Shown: positions 17,498-26,295 of the stretch, piece by piece
How the letters are laid out: each line of letters begins with the position of its first letter
Position numbering within the stretch: position 1 is the first letter of the stretch
Assembly (NCBI GenBank): GCA_021811105.1
Contig: JAJZPM010000032.1
Span: forward strand, 1 to 40,721
DNA: 40,721 nucleotides
Direction of reading: 5' to 3'
Source: Nitrospirota bacterium
GTDB taxonomy: Bacteria > Nitrospirota > Thermodesulfovibrionia > Thermodesulfovibrionales > UBA6898
Made by a program: the position numbers and the translations under genes
Notes under the pieces: model-generated
What the model saw: only the letters and a program-made list of their open reading frames with translations
Told to the model about the DNA's origin: nothing
Databases searched by the model: none

Positions 17498-17527
17498 TTG
17501 CATGTCGTTCAGCATAATTGCTATAAA
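17498..17527 (+). promoter_or_regulatory. Possible sigma-70 promoter of the NtrC-type regulator
   Basis: TTGCAT (17498-17503), 18-nt spacer, TATAAA (17522-17527), about 73 nt before the start codon. The -35 match is poor. Confidence 0.3.
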
Positions 17528-17600
17528 GATAATTTTCGCTTTCAGGCCGATTTTTCCTGGAGAGGCGGGCTTTTTTCACTGCGGGGAGGTGTAAGGGAGC

Positions 17601-18941
17601 ATGAAATATCGGGTTTTGATCATTGAAGACGAAACAGAGATGAGGGTCACCCTCAGGGACTCGCTCGCGGCCGCCGACTATGAGGTCTCATGCGCCGAGC
17701 GGGGCACGGCCGGTATGAATGCACTGAAGTCCGGAGCGTTTGACGTTATCGTTACGGAAGCTGTGCTGCCTGATGTGAAGAGTCTCGACGTCCTCAATGA
17801 GATTGGCAGTGTAAGCCATGCAAGCGTGATTGTTATTACCTCCCACGGCACCATAAAGGACGCTGTGAAGGCGATAAAAATGGGTGCCTTTGACTATATA
17901 ACCAAACCTTTTTCCATCGACGAGTTTCTGATCGCGGTCGAGAGGGCCCTGGACGTCAGGATGCTTCGCGAGGAGAACATTCGGCTCAGGAAGGACATCA
18001 CCAAGTACTTCAACCGCCCGAATATCATCGGCGCCAGTGAGGCGATGAAAAAGATATTCTCTGTTATTGAGAAGGTGTCAACGTCCGATTCGACCGTGCT
18101 TCTGCTCGGGGAAAGTGGGACCGGCAAGGAACTTGTGGCCACAACGATCCACTACCAGAGCAGTCGCAGGGAGAAGCCCCTTGTGAGGCTGAATTGCGCG
18201 GCGCTGCCGGAGGGACTGATAGAAAGCGAGCTTTTCGGTCACGAAAAGGGTGCATTCACCGGCGCGATGAAGAGGAAGGAGGGACGGTTCGAACTCGCGG
18301 ATGAGGGCACCATCTTTCTCGATGAAATAGGGGATCTCCCCCTTTCCACACAGGTGAAGCTACTGCGCGTCCTCCAGGAAAGGAGCTTTGAGCGGGTAGG
18401 CGGGATAGAGACCGTACGTGTTGATGTCAGGGTCATCGCCGCCACCAACAAGAACCTGGAAGAAGAGGTGAAGGCCGGGCGTTTCAGGGAGGACCTCTAT
18501 TTCCGGTTGAACGTAATCCCCGTCACGGTTCCTCCTCTAAGGGAGAGGAGGGAGGATATCCTCCCTCTCATAGAGTATTTTCTCGAAAAATATGAGCGAA
18601 AAACCGCGCGAGAGGTGCATTTTTCGAAGGAGGCTATCGATGCGCTCCTCGAATACGATTATCCCGGTAATATACGGGAACTGGAAAACATCATCGAGCG
18701 GTGCGCAACACTGTCGGTCTCCCACGTGATTGAAAGAGGCGACCTGCCGCCATTTGTATTGAAAAAGACCTATAAGGAGTCTTTGCTGCCTCTTGCAGTT
18801 GTGATTTCGGACGCCGAAAGGGATTATATAGAGAAGGTGCTCGAGATCACTATGTGGAACAGGACAAAGGCAGCTGAAATATTGGGCATCAGCAGGAAGA
18901 ACCTTTGGGAAAGAATCAAGATACTTAACCTCACCAAATAG
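17601..18941 (+). CDS. NtrC-family sigma-54 activator with Asp-to-Glu receiver
   Basis: 446 residues: receiver (1-120), AAA+ sigma-54 interaction domain (about 140-375) and Fis-type HTH (about 405-442). The AAA+ part has Walker A GESGTGKE (170-177), the sigma-54 contact loop GAFTGA (217-222), Walker B IFLDEIG (238-244) and arginine-finger region FREDLYFRL. In the receiver the acidic pocket (Glu9-Asp10), Thr80 and Lys102 (TKPF) are kept, but the phospho-acceptor position reads VIVTEAVLP with Glu53 in place of Asp. In NtrC such a D-to-E change gives activity without phosphorylation, so this may be a constitutive activator. No kinase gene is adjacent; the nuo operon lies 222 nt downstream. The ATG at 17601 has GGGAG and GGGGAGG upstream. 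Confidence 0.92.
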   Translation: MKYRVLIIEDETEMRVTLRDSLAAADYEVSCAERGTAGMNALKSGAFDVIVTEAVLPDVKSLDVLNEIGSVSHASVIVITSHGTIKDAVKAIKMGAFDYITKPFSIDEFLIAVERALDVRMLREENIRLRKDITKYFNRPNIIGASEAMKKIFSVIEKVSTSDSTVLLLGESGTGKELVATTIHYQSSRREKPLVRLNCAALPEGLIESELFGHEKGAFTGAMKRKEGRFELADEGTIFLDEIGDLPLSTQVKLLRVLQERSFERVGGIETVRVDVRVIAATNKNLEEEVKAGRFREDLYFRLNVIPVTVPPLRERREDILPLIEYFLEKYERKTAREVHFSKEAIDALLEYDYPGNIRELENIIERCATLSVSHVIERGDLPPFVLKKTYKESLLPLAVVISDAERDYIEKVLEITMWNRTKAAEILGISRKNLWERIKILNLTK

Positions 18942-18957
18942 GCCTGCCCCTTGAAAT

Positions 18958-18977
18958 CTGTTACCGTCCAGTAACGG
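18958..18977. promoter_or_regulatory. Inverted repeat, candidate upstream activator site 1
   Basis: CTGTTAC and GTAACGG (18958-18964 and 18971-18977) form 7-nt arms with one wobble. The left arm continues as GTTACC, which recurs in the second site. It lies about 135 nt upstream of the candidate -24 element, a normal distance for an NtrC-type enhancer. It could instead be a weak terminator of the regulator gene, but no T-tract follows. Confidence 0.4.
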
Positions 18978-19036
18978 TTCTCATCCCTTTCAACGAAAGG
19001 AAAAAACCGGAAATTTCACTCCAGATCTTTCTTTTT

Positions 19037-19052
19037 GTTACCAAAAGGTAGC
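19037..19052. promoter_or_regulatory. Inverted repeat, candidate upstream activator site 2
   Basis: GTTACCAAAAGGTAGC has perfect inner arms TACC/GGTA and near-perfect outer bases. It shares GTTACC with the repeat 77 nt upstream and sits about 58 nt before the candidate -24 element. Confidence 0.35.
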
Positions 19053-19094
19053 ATTCCATCGATACTCTCCTTTAATTTTTCAAGTAATTTTGTC

Positions 19095-19110
19095 TGGCAT
19101 GGTAATTGAA
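19095..19110 (+). promoter_or_regulatory. Candidate sigma-54 (-24/-12) promoter of the nuo operon
   Basis: TGGCATGGTAATTGAA aligns with TGGCACGnnnnTTGCW with correct spacing and two mismatches (C to T, and C to A in the -12 GC). Predicted start near 19121 leaves a leader of about 40 nt with GGAGGAGG before nuoA. The mismatch in the -12 GC weakens the call; the adjacent sigma-54 activator gene strengthens it. Confidence 0.4.
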
Positions 19111-19163
19111 TTGGACCCGATTTACCAGCGATTGCTGAAGATAGCTGATGGGAGGAGGAGTTG

Positions 19164-19634
19164 GTGAACCCATACGGAAACATATTCGTCTTTTTTGTCA
19201 TGGGCTTCCTGTTCGTTTTTTTGAACATGGCCCTTGTCAGGCTCGTAGCGCCAAGGAAACCGAACCCGGAGAAGAACAAGACCTATGAGTGCGGTGAGGA
19301 CCCTATAGGATCGGGCTGGATCAACTTCAACGCCCGCTTTTATCTCATCGCCATCTTGTTCATAATCTTTGATGTCGAAATCATCCTTGTGCTTCCGGTT
19401 ATCGTCAATTTCAGGGACTACGTCCTGGCCGGCAGAGGCCTGACGGCGTTCGTCGATATCTTTCTCTTTGTTACGGTCTTATTCTTAGGCCTTGTCTATG
19501 CCTGGAAGAACGGCTATCTCGAATGGCTCCGCACGGTGCGCAGACAGCTTCGAATAGAGGGCAAGGTTACGAGGGTGAAGGACATCATCGCTGAAGAGTC
19601 AAGGGCGCAGGATAGGGATGCTGGAGAGATTTAA
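19164..19634 (+). CDS. nuoA: NADH-quinone oxidoreductase subunit A
   Basis: Small membrane subunit of complex I near the quinone site. 156 residues with three transmembrane helices (about 6-27, 60-85, 95-115) and the conserved [20 protein letters not shown] loop and [11 protein letters not shown] charged ~38-residue C-terminal tail makes it longer than the usual ~120 residues. GTG at 19164 is preferred over TTG at 19161 because of its spacing from GGAGGAGGAG; the difference is one residue. First gene of the operon; overlaps nuoB by 17 nt. Confidence 0.94.
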   Translation: MNPYGNIFVFFVMGFLFVFLNMALVRLVAPRKPNPEKNKTYECGEDPIGSGWINFNARFYLIAILFIIFDVEIILVLPVIVNFRDYVLAGRGLTAFVDIFLFVTVLFLGLVYAWKNGYLEWLRTVRRQLRIEGKVTRVKDIIAEESRAQDRDAGEI

Positions 19635-20118
19635 TATAGTAAACGGGCTGAACGAAGACAGCCGGATGATCCTGACGACCTTAGATGAGGCGGTGAACTT
19701 GGCTCGGGCCAATTCGGTCTGGTATCTCCTTATGGGTCTTGCGTGCTGCTCGATTGAACTGATGCAGACCGGAGGCCCAAGGGCAGACATAGACCGTTTT
19801 GGCTCCCTCTTCAGGGCCACGCCGCGACAATCAGACCTCATGATCGTGGCCGGAACAGTGACGCTGAAGATGGCGCCCCGCCTCAGACGCCTTTACGACC
19901 AGATGGCAGAGCCAAAGTATGTCATAGCGATGGGCAGCTGTGCCAACTGCGGAGGCCTTTTTAATCTCAGCTATTGCGTCGTAAAAGGGGTGGACAAGAT
20001 AATCCCGGTGGACGTGTATCTTCCCGGATGTCCGCCGAGGCCGGAGGCCTTGACAGAGGCGCTTATCAAAATCCAGGAAAAAATAAAGAAAGAAAAATAC
20101 TTCCTTAAGAAGGACTGA
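19618..20118 (+). CDS. nuoB: NADH-quinone oxidoreductase subunit B
   Basis: Carries cluster N2, the last [4Fe-4S] cluster before quinone. The 166 residues have the N2 ligands Cys43-Cys44 ([10 protein letters not shown]), Cys108 (MGSCANCGG) and Cys138 (PGCPPRPE). Peripheral arm subunit on the cytoplasmic side, contacting nuoD, H and I products. The ATG at 19618 lies inside nuoA; no better start is downstream. nuoC begins 4 nt after the stop. Confidence 0.97.
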   Translation: MLERFNIVNGLNEDSRMILTTLDEAVNLARANSVWYLLMGLACCSIELMQTGGPRADIDRFGSLFRATPRQSDLMIVAGTVTLKMAPRLRRLYDQMAEPKYVIAMGSCANCGGLFNLSYCVVKGVDKIIPVDVYLPGCPPRPEALTEALIKIQEKIKKEKYFLKKD

Positions 20119-20122
20119 ATGA

Positions 20123-20617
20123 GTGAAAAGAGAAGATCTCATAAAACTGCTGCTATCGAAAATGGGGCGTTCCATTGTCAGGATAGAGGAGATGCCGAAC
20201 AACGACATCATCATGGAGATATATACGGATGATCTTGTCCCTATCATGGTAAGTATGAAGAAGGATGAAGATCTGAGGTTTACGACGCTGATGAACCAGC
20301 TTGGCGTTGATTACGGCGAAAGCTTTGCGGTCATCTACAACCTCTATTCCTTTGATCTCGACAATAAGCTGACGGTAAAGGTGTATATGGACAAGGACAA
20401 TCCCGAGGTGGATTCGGTGGAGCACATATTCCGTGGTGTCAACTGGTTCGAGCGTGAGACCTATGACCTCCTGGGCATCCGTTTTAAAGGACATGGCAAC
20501 CTCGAAAGGCTCCTCCTCCCGCCTGACTGGGAAGGACATCCTCTTCGGAAGGACTATGTCTACCCGGAAGTATATAACGGTCTGGAACTGAAGAGAAAGA
20601 CGCTGCTTGAGGAGTAA
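20123..20617 (+). CDS. nuoC: NADH-quinone oxidoreductase subunit C
   Basis: 30-kDa subunit of the peripheral arm, here 164 residues and not fused to NuoD. The family signature is WFERETYDLLGIRFKGH with LLPPDWEGHPLRKDY. The start is GTG at 20123 with AAGGA upstream; the nearby ATG at 20119 is out of frame. Structural role at the quinone end of the arm. Confidence 0.95.
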   Translation: MKREDLIKLLLSKMGRSIVRIEEMPNNDIIMEIYTDDLVPIMVSMKKDEDLRFTTLMNQLGVDYGESFAVIYNLYSFDLDNKLTVKVYMDKDNPEVDSVEHIFRGVNWFERETYDLLGIRFKGHGNLERLLLPPDWEGHPLRKDYVYPEVYNGLELKRKTLLEE

Positions 20618-20642
20618 TGTCCTTCCAGGTAAAAAGGGCGAT

Positions 20643-21767
20643 ATGGCACATTTCTTGACTGAAGAGATGATCCTTAACATGGGGCCCCATCATCCCAGCA
20701 CCCACGGTGTTCTGAGGTTTATTCTCCAAACCGATGGGGAGATGATGAGGCGTGCCGTCCCGGATATTGGGTTTCTCCACAGGGGCATCGAGAAGATCGC
20801 CGAACTGGTACCCTATCAGTCATTCATGCCCTTTACAGACAGGATCGATTATCTGGCCTCCGCTTGCTGCAACTTAGGTTACGCGGTGACCGTCGAGCGG
20901 TTGGCCGGTATTGAGATCCCTGAAAAGGCCGACTATCTGCGTATAATCGCTGCCGAACTGACAAGGATAGGCAGCCATCTCATCGGCCTCGGCGCACTTC
21001 TCCTTGATCTTGGTGCGGTCACTCCCTTTGTCCATGCCCTCAGGGAACGTGAAACTTTCAATGACCTCATGGAGGCCCTCTGCGGCGCGCGGCTTACCCA
21101 CAACTATGTGAGGATAGGCGGTGTATCCCATGATGAACCTCCCAGCTTCAGGGAAAAGACAAGGAAATTCATAGACCACATCGAAAATGAATTCATCGAT
21201 GAATTTAATGAACTGGCATCCTTCAATACTATCTTCATCAACAGGATGGTGAACGTAGGGGTGATCAGCCCGGAACAGGCCATCGAGCATTGTCTCGTGG
21301 GGCCCAACCTACGCGGATCGGGCGTAAAGTATGATGTGCGGAAGAACGATCCGTACTCCATTTATGACCGCCTTGATTTCGATGTTCCCGTGGGGCACGG
21401 AAAGTTCGGCACCCTCGGCGACTGCTACGATAGGTACTGGGTTAGGGTCGAAGAGGTCAGGGAGTCTTGCAGGATCATACGCCAGGCCCTGGACCAGATG
21501 CCGGAATCAGGAGCGATAAGGACTAAACTGACTCGTGCCTTCAAGCCGCCCAAGGGCGAGATATACGTGCGAACCGAATGCCCGCGCGGGGAGATGGGCT
21601 TTTACCTCATTAGCGACGGAGGAGCGAGCCCTTACCGCCTCAAGATCAGGACCGGCTCATTTACTTCAATGGCCATAATCAGCGAGGTTAGCCAGGGAGT
21701 TATGGTAGCCGACCTTGTGGCGATCATCGGGAGCTTCGACATCGTAGCCCCGGAGGTTGACAGGTAA
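20643..21767 (+). CDS. nuoD: NADH-quinone oxidoreductase subunit D
   Basis: 49-kDa subunit that forms the quinone pocket with NuoB. 374 residues. The N-terminal GPHHPSTHGVLRF holds the quinone-contacting His; the protein ends FDIVAPEVDR as in complex I. It is homologous to [NiFe]-hydrogenase large subunits but lacks their CxxC nickel ligands, so it is not a hydrogenase. The ATG at 20643 follows AAAAAGGG; an upstream TTG frame overlapping nuoC adds 12 non-family residues. Confidence 0.97.
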   Translation: MAHFLTEEMILNMGPHHPSTHGVLRFILQTDGEMMRRAVPDIGFLHRGIEKIAELVPYQSFMPFTDRIDYLASACCNLGYAVTVERLAGIEIPEKADYLRIIAAELTRIGSHLIGLGALLLDLGAVTPFVHALRERETFNDLMEALCGARLTHNYVRIGGVSHDEPPSFREKTRKFIDHIENEFIDEFNELASFNTIFINRMVNVGVISPEQAIEHCLVGPNLRGSGVKYDVRKNDPYSIYDRLDFDVPVGHGKFGTLGDCYDRYWVRVEEVRESCRIIRQALDQMPESGAIRTKLTRAFKPPKGEIYVRTECPRGEMGFYLISDGGASPYRLKIRTGSFTSMAIISEVSQGVMVADLVAIIGSFDIVAPEVDR

Positions 21768-21770
21768 ACA

Positions 21771-22874
21771 ATGCATAGCTTGGCCGGAATCATATACGAT
21801 TTTCTCGTGGCCAGGTTTGGCCGTTCAGATCTGCTCGATCCCCTGTTCGGCCTTGCCGGCTACCTCATTCCCTGTTTCGTGGTCCTGGGCGTGGTAAGTA
21901 CTATCAGCGGCCTGCTTACGTATTTCGAAAGAAAGGTCTCCGCTGATATCCAGAACCGCATAGGTCCGAACCGTGTCGGTCCTTACGGCATCTTCCAGTT
22001 TGTGGTGGACGGGATCAAGCTCTTTCTGAAGGAAGACATCATCCCCGATGCAGCAGATAAGTTCCTCTTTCGACTCGCGCCCTATATCGTTTTTTCATCC
22101 ACGATTCTCGCGGCGATCGTGATCCCCTTCGGAGGGCCTTTTATAATCGCGGACCTGAATATCGGACTGATCTTCATCATAGTCGTGAGTTCCCTTGTTG
22201 TCGTGGGCTTTCTGATGTCCGGATGGGCCTCGAACAACAAGTGGGCGCTCCTGGGGGGCATACGCTCCGCAGCTCAGATCATAAGTTATGAAATCCCGGC
22301 CGCATTTTCACTGCTTACTGTGGTTCTGATCGCCGGGACCTTCTCGATGCAGGAGATAGTGATGAAGCAGGGACCGTGGCCTTGGAACTGGTTTTTATTC
22401 CATAATCCCTTCACCTTTATCGCCTTTTTCATCTTTGTGATCTCAGGCTTGGCCGAGATCAACAGGCTGCCTTTTGACTTTCCGGAAGCAGAATCAGAGC
22501 TTGTCTCCGGCTATAATACGGAGTACTCGGGTATGCGTTTCGGCGTCTTCTTTCTTGCCGAATTCGCGAACATCTTCGTCTCCGCATCAATCGCTGCTGC
22601 AGTATTTTTGGGAGGTGGCAATATAGGGCTCGATCCTTACAAAAGCGGTATTGTTTATCAACTCCTCATGGTCCTTGTTTTCTTTGCAAAAGTGCTCACA
22701 CTCTGTCTTGTGACCATATGGGTCAGGTGGTCGCTGCCCAGGCTTAGGATAGACCAGATGATGTCCATGTGCTGGAAATACTTTATTCCAATTTCTTTCT
22801 CCTGTCTGGGACTGACGGCGGTCTGGCTGCTGATCTTCAATGGAAACGGCATCTTCTGGAGGATCTCGGGATGA
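21771..22874 (+). CDS. nuoH: NADH-quinone oxidoreductase subunit H
   Basis: Membrane subunit linking the quinone chamber to the proton channels. 367 residues, eight or more hydrophobic helices. Conserved FERKVSADIQNRIGPNRVGP, the acidic loop EINRLPFDFPEAESELVSGY and a C-terminal WVRWSLPRLRIDQ are present. Starts 3 nt after nuoD and overlaps nuoI by ATGA. Confidence 0.97.
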   Translation: MHSLAGIIYDFLVARFGRSDLLDPLFGLAGYLIPCFVVLGVVSTISGLLTYFERKVSADIQNRIGPNRVGPYGIFQFVVDGIKLFLKEDIIPDAADKFLFRLAPYIVFSSTILAAIVIPFGGPFIIADLNIGLIFIIVVSSLVVVGFLMSGWASNNKWALLGGIRSAAQIISYEIPAAFSLLTVVLIAGTFSMQEIVMKQGPWPWNWFLFHNPFTFIAFFIFVISGLAEINRLPFDFPEAESELVSGYNTEYSGMRFGVFFLAEFANIFVSASIAAAVFLGGGNIGLDPYKSGIVYQLLMVLVFFAKVLTLCLVTIWVRWSLPRLRIDQMMSMCWKYFIPISFSCLGLTAVWLLIFNGNGIFWRISG

Positions 22875-23350
22875 CGAACGAAGGAGTGCGGTATTTCAAA
22901 AATATCAGGGAAGCCATCCTGACCACAGCAAAGGGCATGAAGATCACCCTCAAATACTGGGTCAAGGAACCTGCTATCACCATCGAATATCCCGATAGGC
23001 TCGGAAAGGGAAGGACGGCTGAGGATCTTGTCTCTGAACGTTATAGGGGATTCCTGAAGCTCGATCCTTCGAAATGCATCGGCTGCCTCCAGTGTATGAG
23101 GGCATGTCCTATCGACTGCATCCTCATAAAGGTCGAGAAGATCGGTGAGGAGAGGTACCTGACGAGGTTTGACGTGGACCAGTCGAAGTGCATGTACTGC
23201 GGCCTCTGTGTTGAGGTCTGTCCCACCGGAGCGATAACCTTTTCGAAGCGGTTCGAGGGGGCCTGCTATGACATCGGCGAGCTTTGTATAAAACACTTGC
23301 AGGAGCCGGTATCGGTGGCAAGGCCAAAGGCTAAGAAGAAAGAAGAATAA
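22871..23350 (+). CDS. nuoI: NADH-quinone oxidoreductase subunit I
   Basis: Two-cluster ferredoxin subunit (N6a, N6b) that passes electrons to NuoB. 159 residues with ligands Cys69, 72, 75, 79 (CIGCLQCMRACP) and Cys107, 110, 113, 117 (CMYCGLCVEVCP). The ATG at 22871 overlaps the nuoH stop (ATGA) and has GGAGGA upstream; a longer frame inside nuoH is rejected. The Lys-rich C-terminal tail is variable in the family. Without NuoEFG, this subunit may be the entry point for electrons. Confidence 0.96.
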   Translation: MTNEGVRYFKNIREAILTTAKGMKITLKYWVKEPAITIEYPDRLGKGRTAEDLVSERYRGFLKLDPSKCIGCLQCMRACPIDCILIKVEKIGEERYLTRFDVDQSKCMYCGLCVEVCPTGAITFSKRFEGACYDIGELCIKHLQEPVSVARPKAKKKEE

Positions 23351-23868
23351 TGAATGTCGAAATGAAAGAAATAGTATTTTTCGGTGTTGCAGCGATGACC
23401 ATGGTGCCGTGCTTTTTTGTGGCCTTCTCACGCAACATTCTTCATTCGGCTTTCGCGTTATTTTTCACTTTCCTCGGCGCGTCGGGCCTCTATTTCTTTC
23501 TCGATGCGGATTTCCTGGCACTGGTCCAGCTCATCATTTATATCGGCGGTGTCCTGGTGTTACTACTCTTCGCCATCCTCTTGACCAAGAACATCGACAA
23601 TATCAGGAGTACCAACGCCGTGGCTGCGAAGCGGGCTGCTGCCGCAGGCGTCGTAACTGCGGCCATGTTTGGTGTAATCCTGTACGCCTTTCTCGCGAGT
23701 GGGTGGCCGTTCCGGCATTCAGGTGCCGGACAATATCCGGCTGTGACTACCAAGGCGCTCGGGAAACTCCTCTTGACCACATACCTGCTCCCTTTCGAGG
23801 CAATCTCCATACTGCTCCTTGCGGTTCTGATCGGGAGTCTCGTGATCGCGAATAGGTCGGTGAAATAG
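23350..23868 (+). CDS. nuoJ: NADH-quinone oxidoreductase subunit J
   Basis: Membrane subunit with five hydrophobic helices, 172 residues. The conserved region LVQLIIYIGGVLVLLLFAIL holds the pi-bulge helix typical of NuoJ. Start ATG shares one base with the nuoI stop (TAATG). Confidence 0.95.
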   Translation: MNVEMKEIVFFGVAAMTMVPCFFVAFSRNILHSAFALFFTFLGASGLYFFLDADFLALVQLIIYIGGVLVLLLFAILLTKNIDNIRSTNAVAAKRAAAAGVVTAAMFGVILYAFLASGWPFRHSGAGQYPAVTTKALGKLLLTTYLLPFEAISILLLAVLIGSLVIANRSVK

Positions 23869-23875
23869 GAGTGAC

Positions 23876-24187
23876 ATGGGAATCATAGCCATACAGAGTT
23901 ATCTGATCATTAGTCTTTTCCTGTTTCTCATGGGGATTTTCACGACCATTTCCCGAAAGAACATCATCGGTATTTTCATGGGTATAGAGCTCATACTGAA
24001 CTCATCGGCCCTTAACTTTGCTGCCTTCAGCAGGTTTTCGGCCCATAACCTTGAAGGTCAGCTCTTTTCGATCTTTATCATCGTCATTGCGGCAGCGGAG
24101 GCAGCCATAGCCCTGGCTTTAATGCTTTCAATCTACAGGCGGTTTGGCGACATAGACGCGGACAAACTGGATAGCCTGAAGGGATGA
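23876..24187 (+). CDS. nuoK: NADH-quinone oxidoreductase subunit K
   Basis: 103 residues and three transmembrane helices, homologous to MrpC. Membrane Glu residues occur in FMGIELILNSSALNF and AAAEAAIALAL, as required for proton relay. AGGAG precedes the ATG. Overlaps nuoL by ATGA. Confidence 0.96.
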   Translation: MGIIAIQSYLIISLFLFLMGIFTTISRKNIIGIFMGIELILNSSALNFAAFSRFSAHNLEGQLFSIFIIVIAAAEAAIALALMLSIYRRFGDIDADKLDSLKG

Positions 24188-26292
24188 GCATGAAGACATT
24201 CATTGAACAATACGGCTTCATGATCTTGCTTTCCCCCCTTCTTGGCTCGGCGATCACTGGCCTCGCTGGAAGACGTATTCAGAAGAAATATGGCGCACGG
24301 CCGATAGGTCTTATCGCGTGCGGATCGGTTCTTGTTTCCTTCATCATCGCACTCGCTGCATTTGCCGCAGTTGCGGGCGCGAGAGAGGGTGAAAAAACGA
24401 TCATCTGTATCGTATTCAACTGGCTGAGCGTGGGCGATCTCAGGGCGGACGTCTCTTTCCTTTTTGATCCCCTGAGTTCGGTCATGATCCTCATCGTCAC
24501 CGGCATAGGTTTTCTGATCCACGCCTATTCAACTGAATACATGAAGGGAGATTCCGGCTATTACCGCTACTTCTCATACCTCAACCTTTTTATATTTTCT
24601 ATGCTCTTACTGGTGCTCGGCGAAAACCTATTACTCATGTTCATAGGCTGGGAAGGGGTGGGGCTCTGTTCCTACCTCCTCATATCCTTCTGGTTCAGCG
24701 AAAAGGCCAACGCAATAGCCGGGAACAAGGCATTCATCGTAAACAGGGTGGGTGATTTCGGCTTTATCCTGGGGATACTCGCCCTGTACAGTCTTCTTAA
24801 AGACAAGATATTCGGCGGCGGTCTCGTTGTACCCGTTGCGCCGTCGCTCCTCAGCTTCAGATTCCTTGCAGAAAATGTCCACCTTATAAATAATATTGAT
24901 ATTTTTGGTGTCAGCGCTGCGACGGTTATTTGTCTCTGCCTTTTCGTAGGAGCGACAGGGAAATCAGCCCAGATACCCCTTTATGTCTGGCTTCCGGATG
25001 CCATGGCAGGGCCGACGCCGGTAAGCGCCCTGATCCATGCGGCTACCATGGTCACAGCTGGAATTTACATGATCGGCCGTCTAAACTTCCTCTTCTCCAT
25101 GAGCGGAACGTCATTAAATGTTATCGCAACTATCGGTGCTGCCACCGCCCTCTTCGCGGCCACCGTCGGGTGCGTGCAGAACGACATAAAGAAGGTCCTC
25201 GCCTATTCAACAGTGAGCCAGCTGGGATATATGTTCCTCGGCATGGGCGTAACAGCTTATTCATCAGGGATCTTCCACCTCGTGACACATGCCTTTTTCA
25301 AAGCCTGTCTTTTTCTGTGTGCAGGGAGCATCATTCTCGGCATGCACCACGAACAGGACATCCGGTGGATGGGCGGGCTGAAGAGATACATGCCGAAGAC
25401 CTTTTTAACTTTCATGATCGCGACCTTAGCCATAAGCGGCGTCCCTCCTTTTTCAGGTTTCTTCAGCAAGGACGAGATCCTTTGGCAGGCGTGGAAGACC
25501 GGACACCAGGGTCTTTGGCTCGTGGGCTTCATGACGACAGGCATGACCTCCTTTTATATGACGCGGCTGGTGATGGTCACTTTTTATGGGGAGAACAGGC
25601 TTCATCTGCGGCCTTCCACCGATGACAGACACGACCATGATGACCACCATCGAGACGGCGTCAAGGAGTCTCCTTCATCTGTGACAATGCCGCTCGTTAT
25701 CCTGGCCTTTTTCTCCGGTGTTGCCGGATTCATCGGCGTTCCTGCCGCGTTGGGAGGAGGTAACCACTTCGAGCATTTTCTTATGCCGGTCTTCGGCCAT
25801 CACGCAGTTGCACATCACGATCCCATGGAATATGTGCTCATGTTTGCCTCGGTTGCGGCGTCCCTCGGCGGGATCGGCGCTGGTGTATTCCTTTACAGGA
25901 TCAGGCCGGAACTTCCAGATATCATCGTATCGAAGATAAAGATGGTCCATCGTATCGTCTATAACAAATACTTCGTGGATGAGATATACGCATTCCTGTT
26001 CGTTTCAGGCACGATGCTTATGACCAGGGTATTCGCTTCCTTTGACCGGTATGTCATTGATCTCTTTGTGGATCTTACCGCACATGTCCTGAGATTCAAA
26101 TCGTATATCAGCGGCGCAATCGATCGCGTTATCGTCGACGGGCTTGTTAACGGTGTTGCTGAAAGTTTTCTTTTTTCAGGATCACAGTTAAGAAAGATCC
26201 AGACCGGAAGGATTCAGGCATATGTTATGGTCCTTTTATTTTTGGTGGTACTTGGAGTTTCTCTCGTAGTGATATTGAAGGGAGAAGTCTAA
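24184..26292 (+). CDS. nuoL: NADH-quinone oxidoreductase subunit L
   Basis: Distal proton-pumping antiporter-like subunit of complex I. 702 residues with about 16 helices. Markers are FIGWEGVGLCSYLLI (key Glu), PLYVWLPDAMAGPTPVSALIHAATMV, and the long C-terminal lateral helix region. A His/Asp-rich loop (DDRHDHDDHH near residue 480, then GHHAVAHHDPM) lies between the last core helices, a common but unexplained trait of NuoL. The ATG at 24184 overlaps the nuoK stop; a second in-frame ATG is two codons on. Confidence 0.96.
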   Translation: MSMKTFIEQYGFMILLSPLLGSAITGLAGRRIQKKYGARPIGLIACGSVLVSFIIALAAFAAVAGAREGEKTIICIVFNWLSVGDLRADVSFLFDPLSSVMILIVTGIGFLIHAYSTEYMKGDSGYYRYFSYLNLFIFSMLLLVLGENLLLMFIGWEGVGLCSYLLISFWFSEKANAIAGNKAFIVNRVGDFGFILGILALYSLLKDKIFGGGLVVPVAPSLLSFRFLAENVHLINNIDIFGVSAATVICLCLFVGATGKSAQIPLYVWLPDAMAGPTPVSALIHAATMVTAGIYMIGRLNFLFSMSGTSLNVIATIGAATALFAATVGCVQNDIKKVLAYSTVSQLGYMFLGMGVTAYSSGIFHLVTHAFFKACLFLCAGSIILGMHHEQDIRWMGGLKRYMPKTFLTFMIATLAISGVPPFSGFFSKDEILWQAWKTGHQGLWLVGFMTTGMTSFYMTRLVMVTFYGENRLHLRPSTDDRHDHDDHHRDGVKESPSSVTMPLVILAFFSGVAGFIGVPAALGGGNHFEHFLMPVFGHHAVAHHDPMEYVLMFASVAASLGGIGAGVFLYRIRPELPDIIVSKIKMVHRIVYNKYFVDEIYAFLFVSGTMLMTRVFASFDRYVIDLFVDLTAHVLRFKSYISGAIDRVIVDGLVNGVAESFLFSGSQLRKIQTGRIQAYVMVLLFLVVLGVSLVVILKGEV

Positions 26293-26295
26293 AAT

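Noticed and set aside
17483-17505. GGCC...TTGCA resembling a -24/-12 promoter before the NtrC-type gene
   Set aside because: The distance between the GG and GC elements is one base too long and the -24 half is poor.
17130-17579. Full-length 149-codon gene on the minus strand
   Set aside because: Only the last ~90 codons match an intron maturase; the first ~60 are non-homologous sequence upstream of the truncation, so it is treated as a remnant.
20643-21767. NuoD considered as a hydrogenase large subunit (because of hypAB nearby)
   Set aside because: It lacks the N- and C-terminal CxxC nickel ligands and lies in a complete complex I operon.
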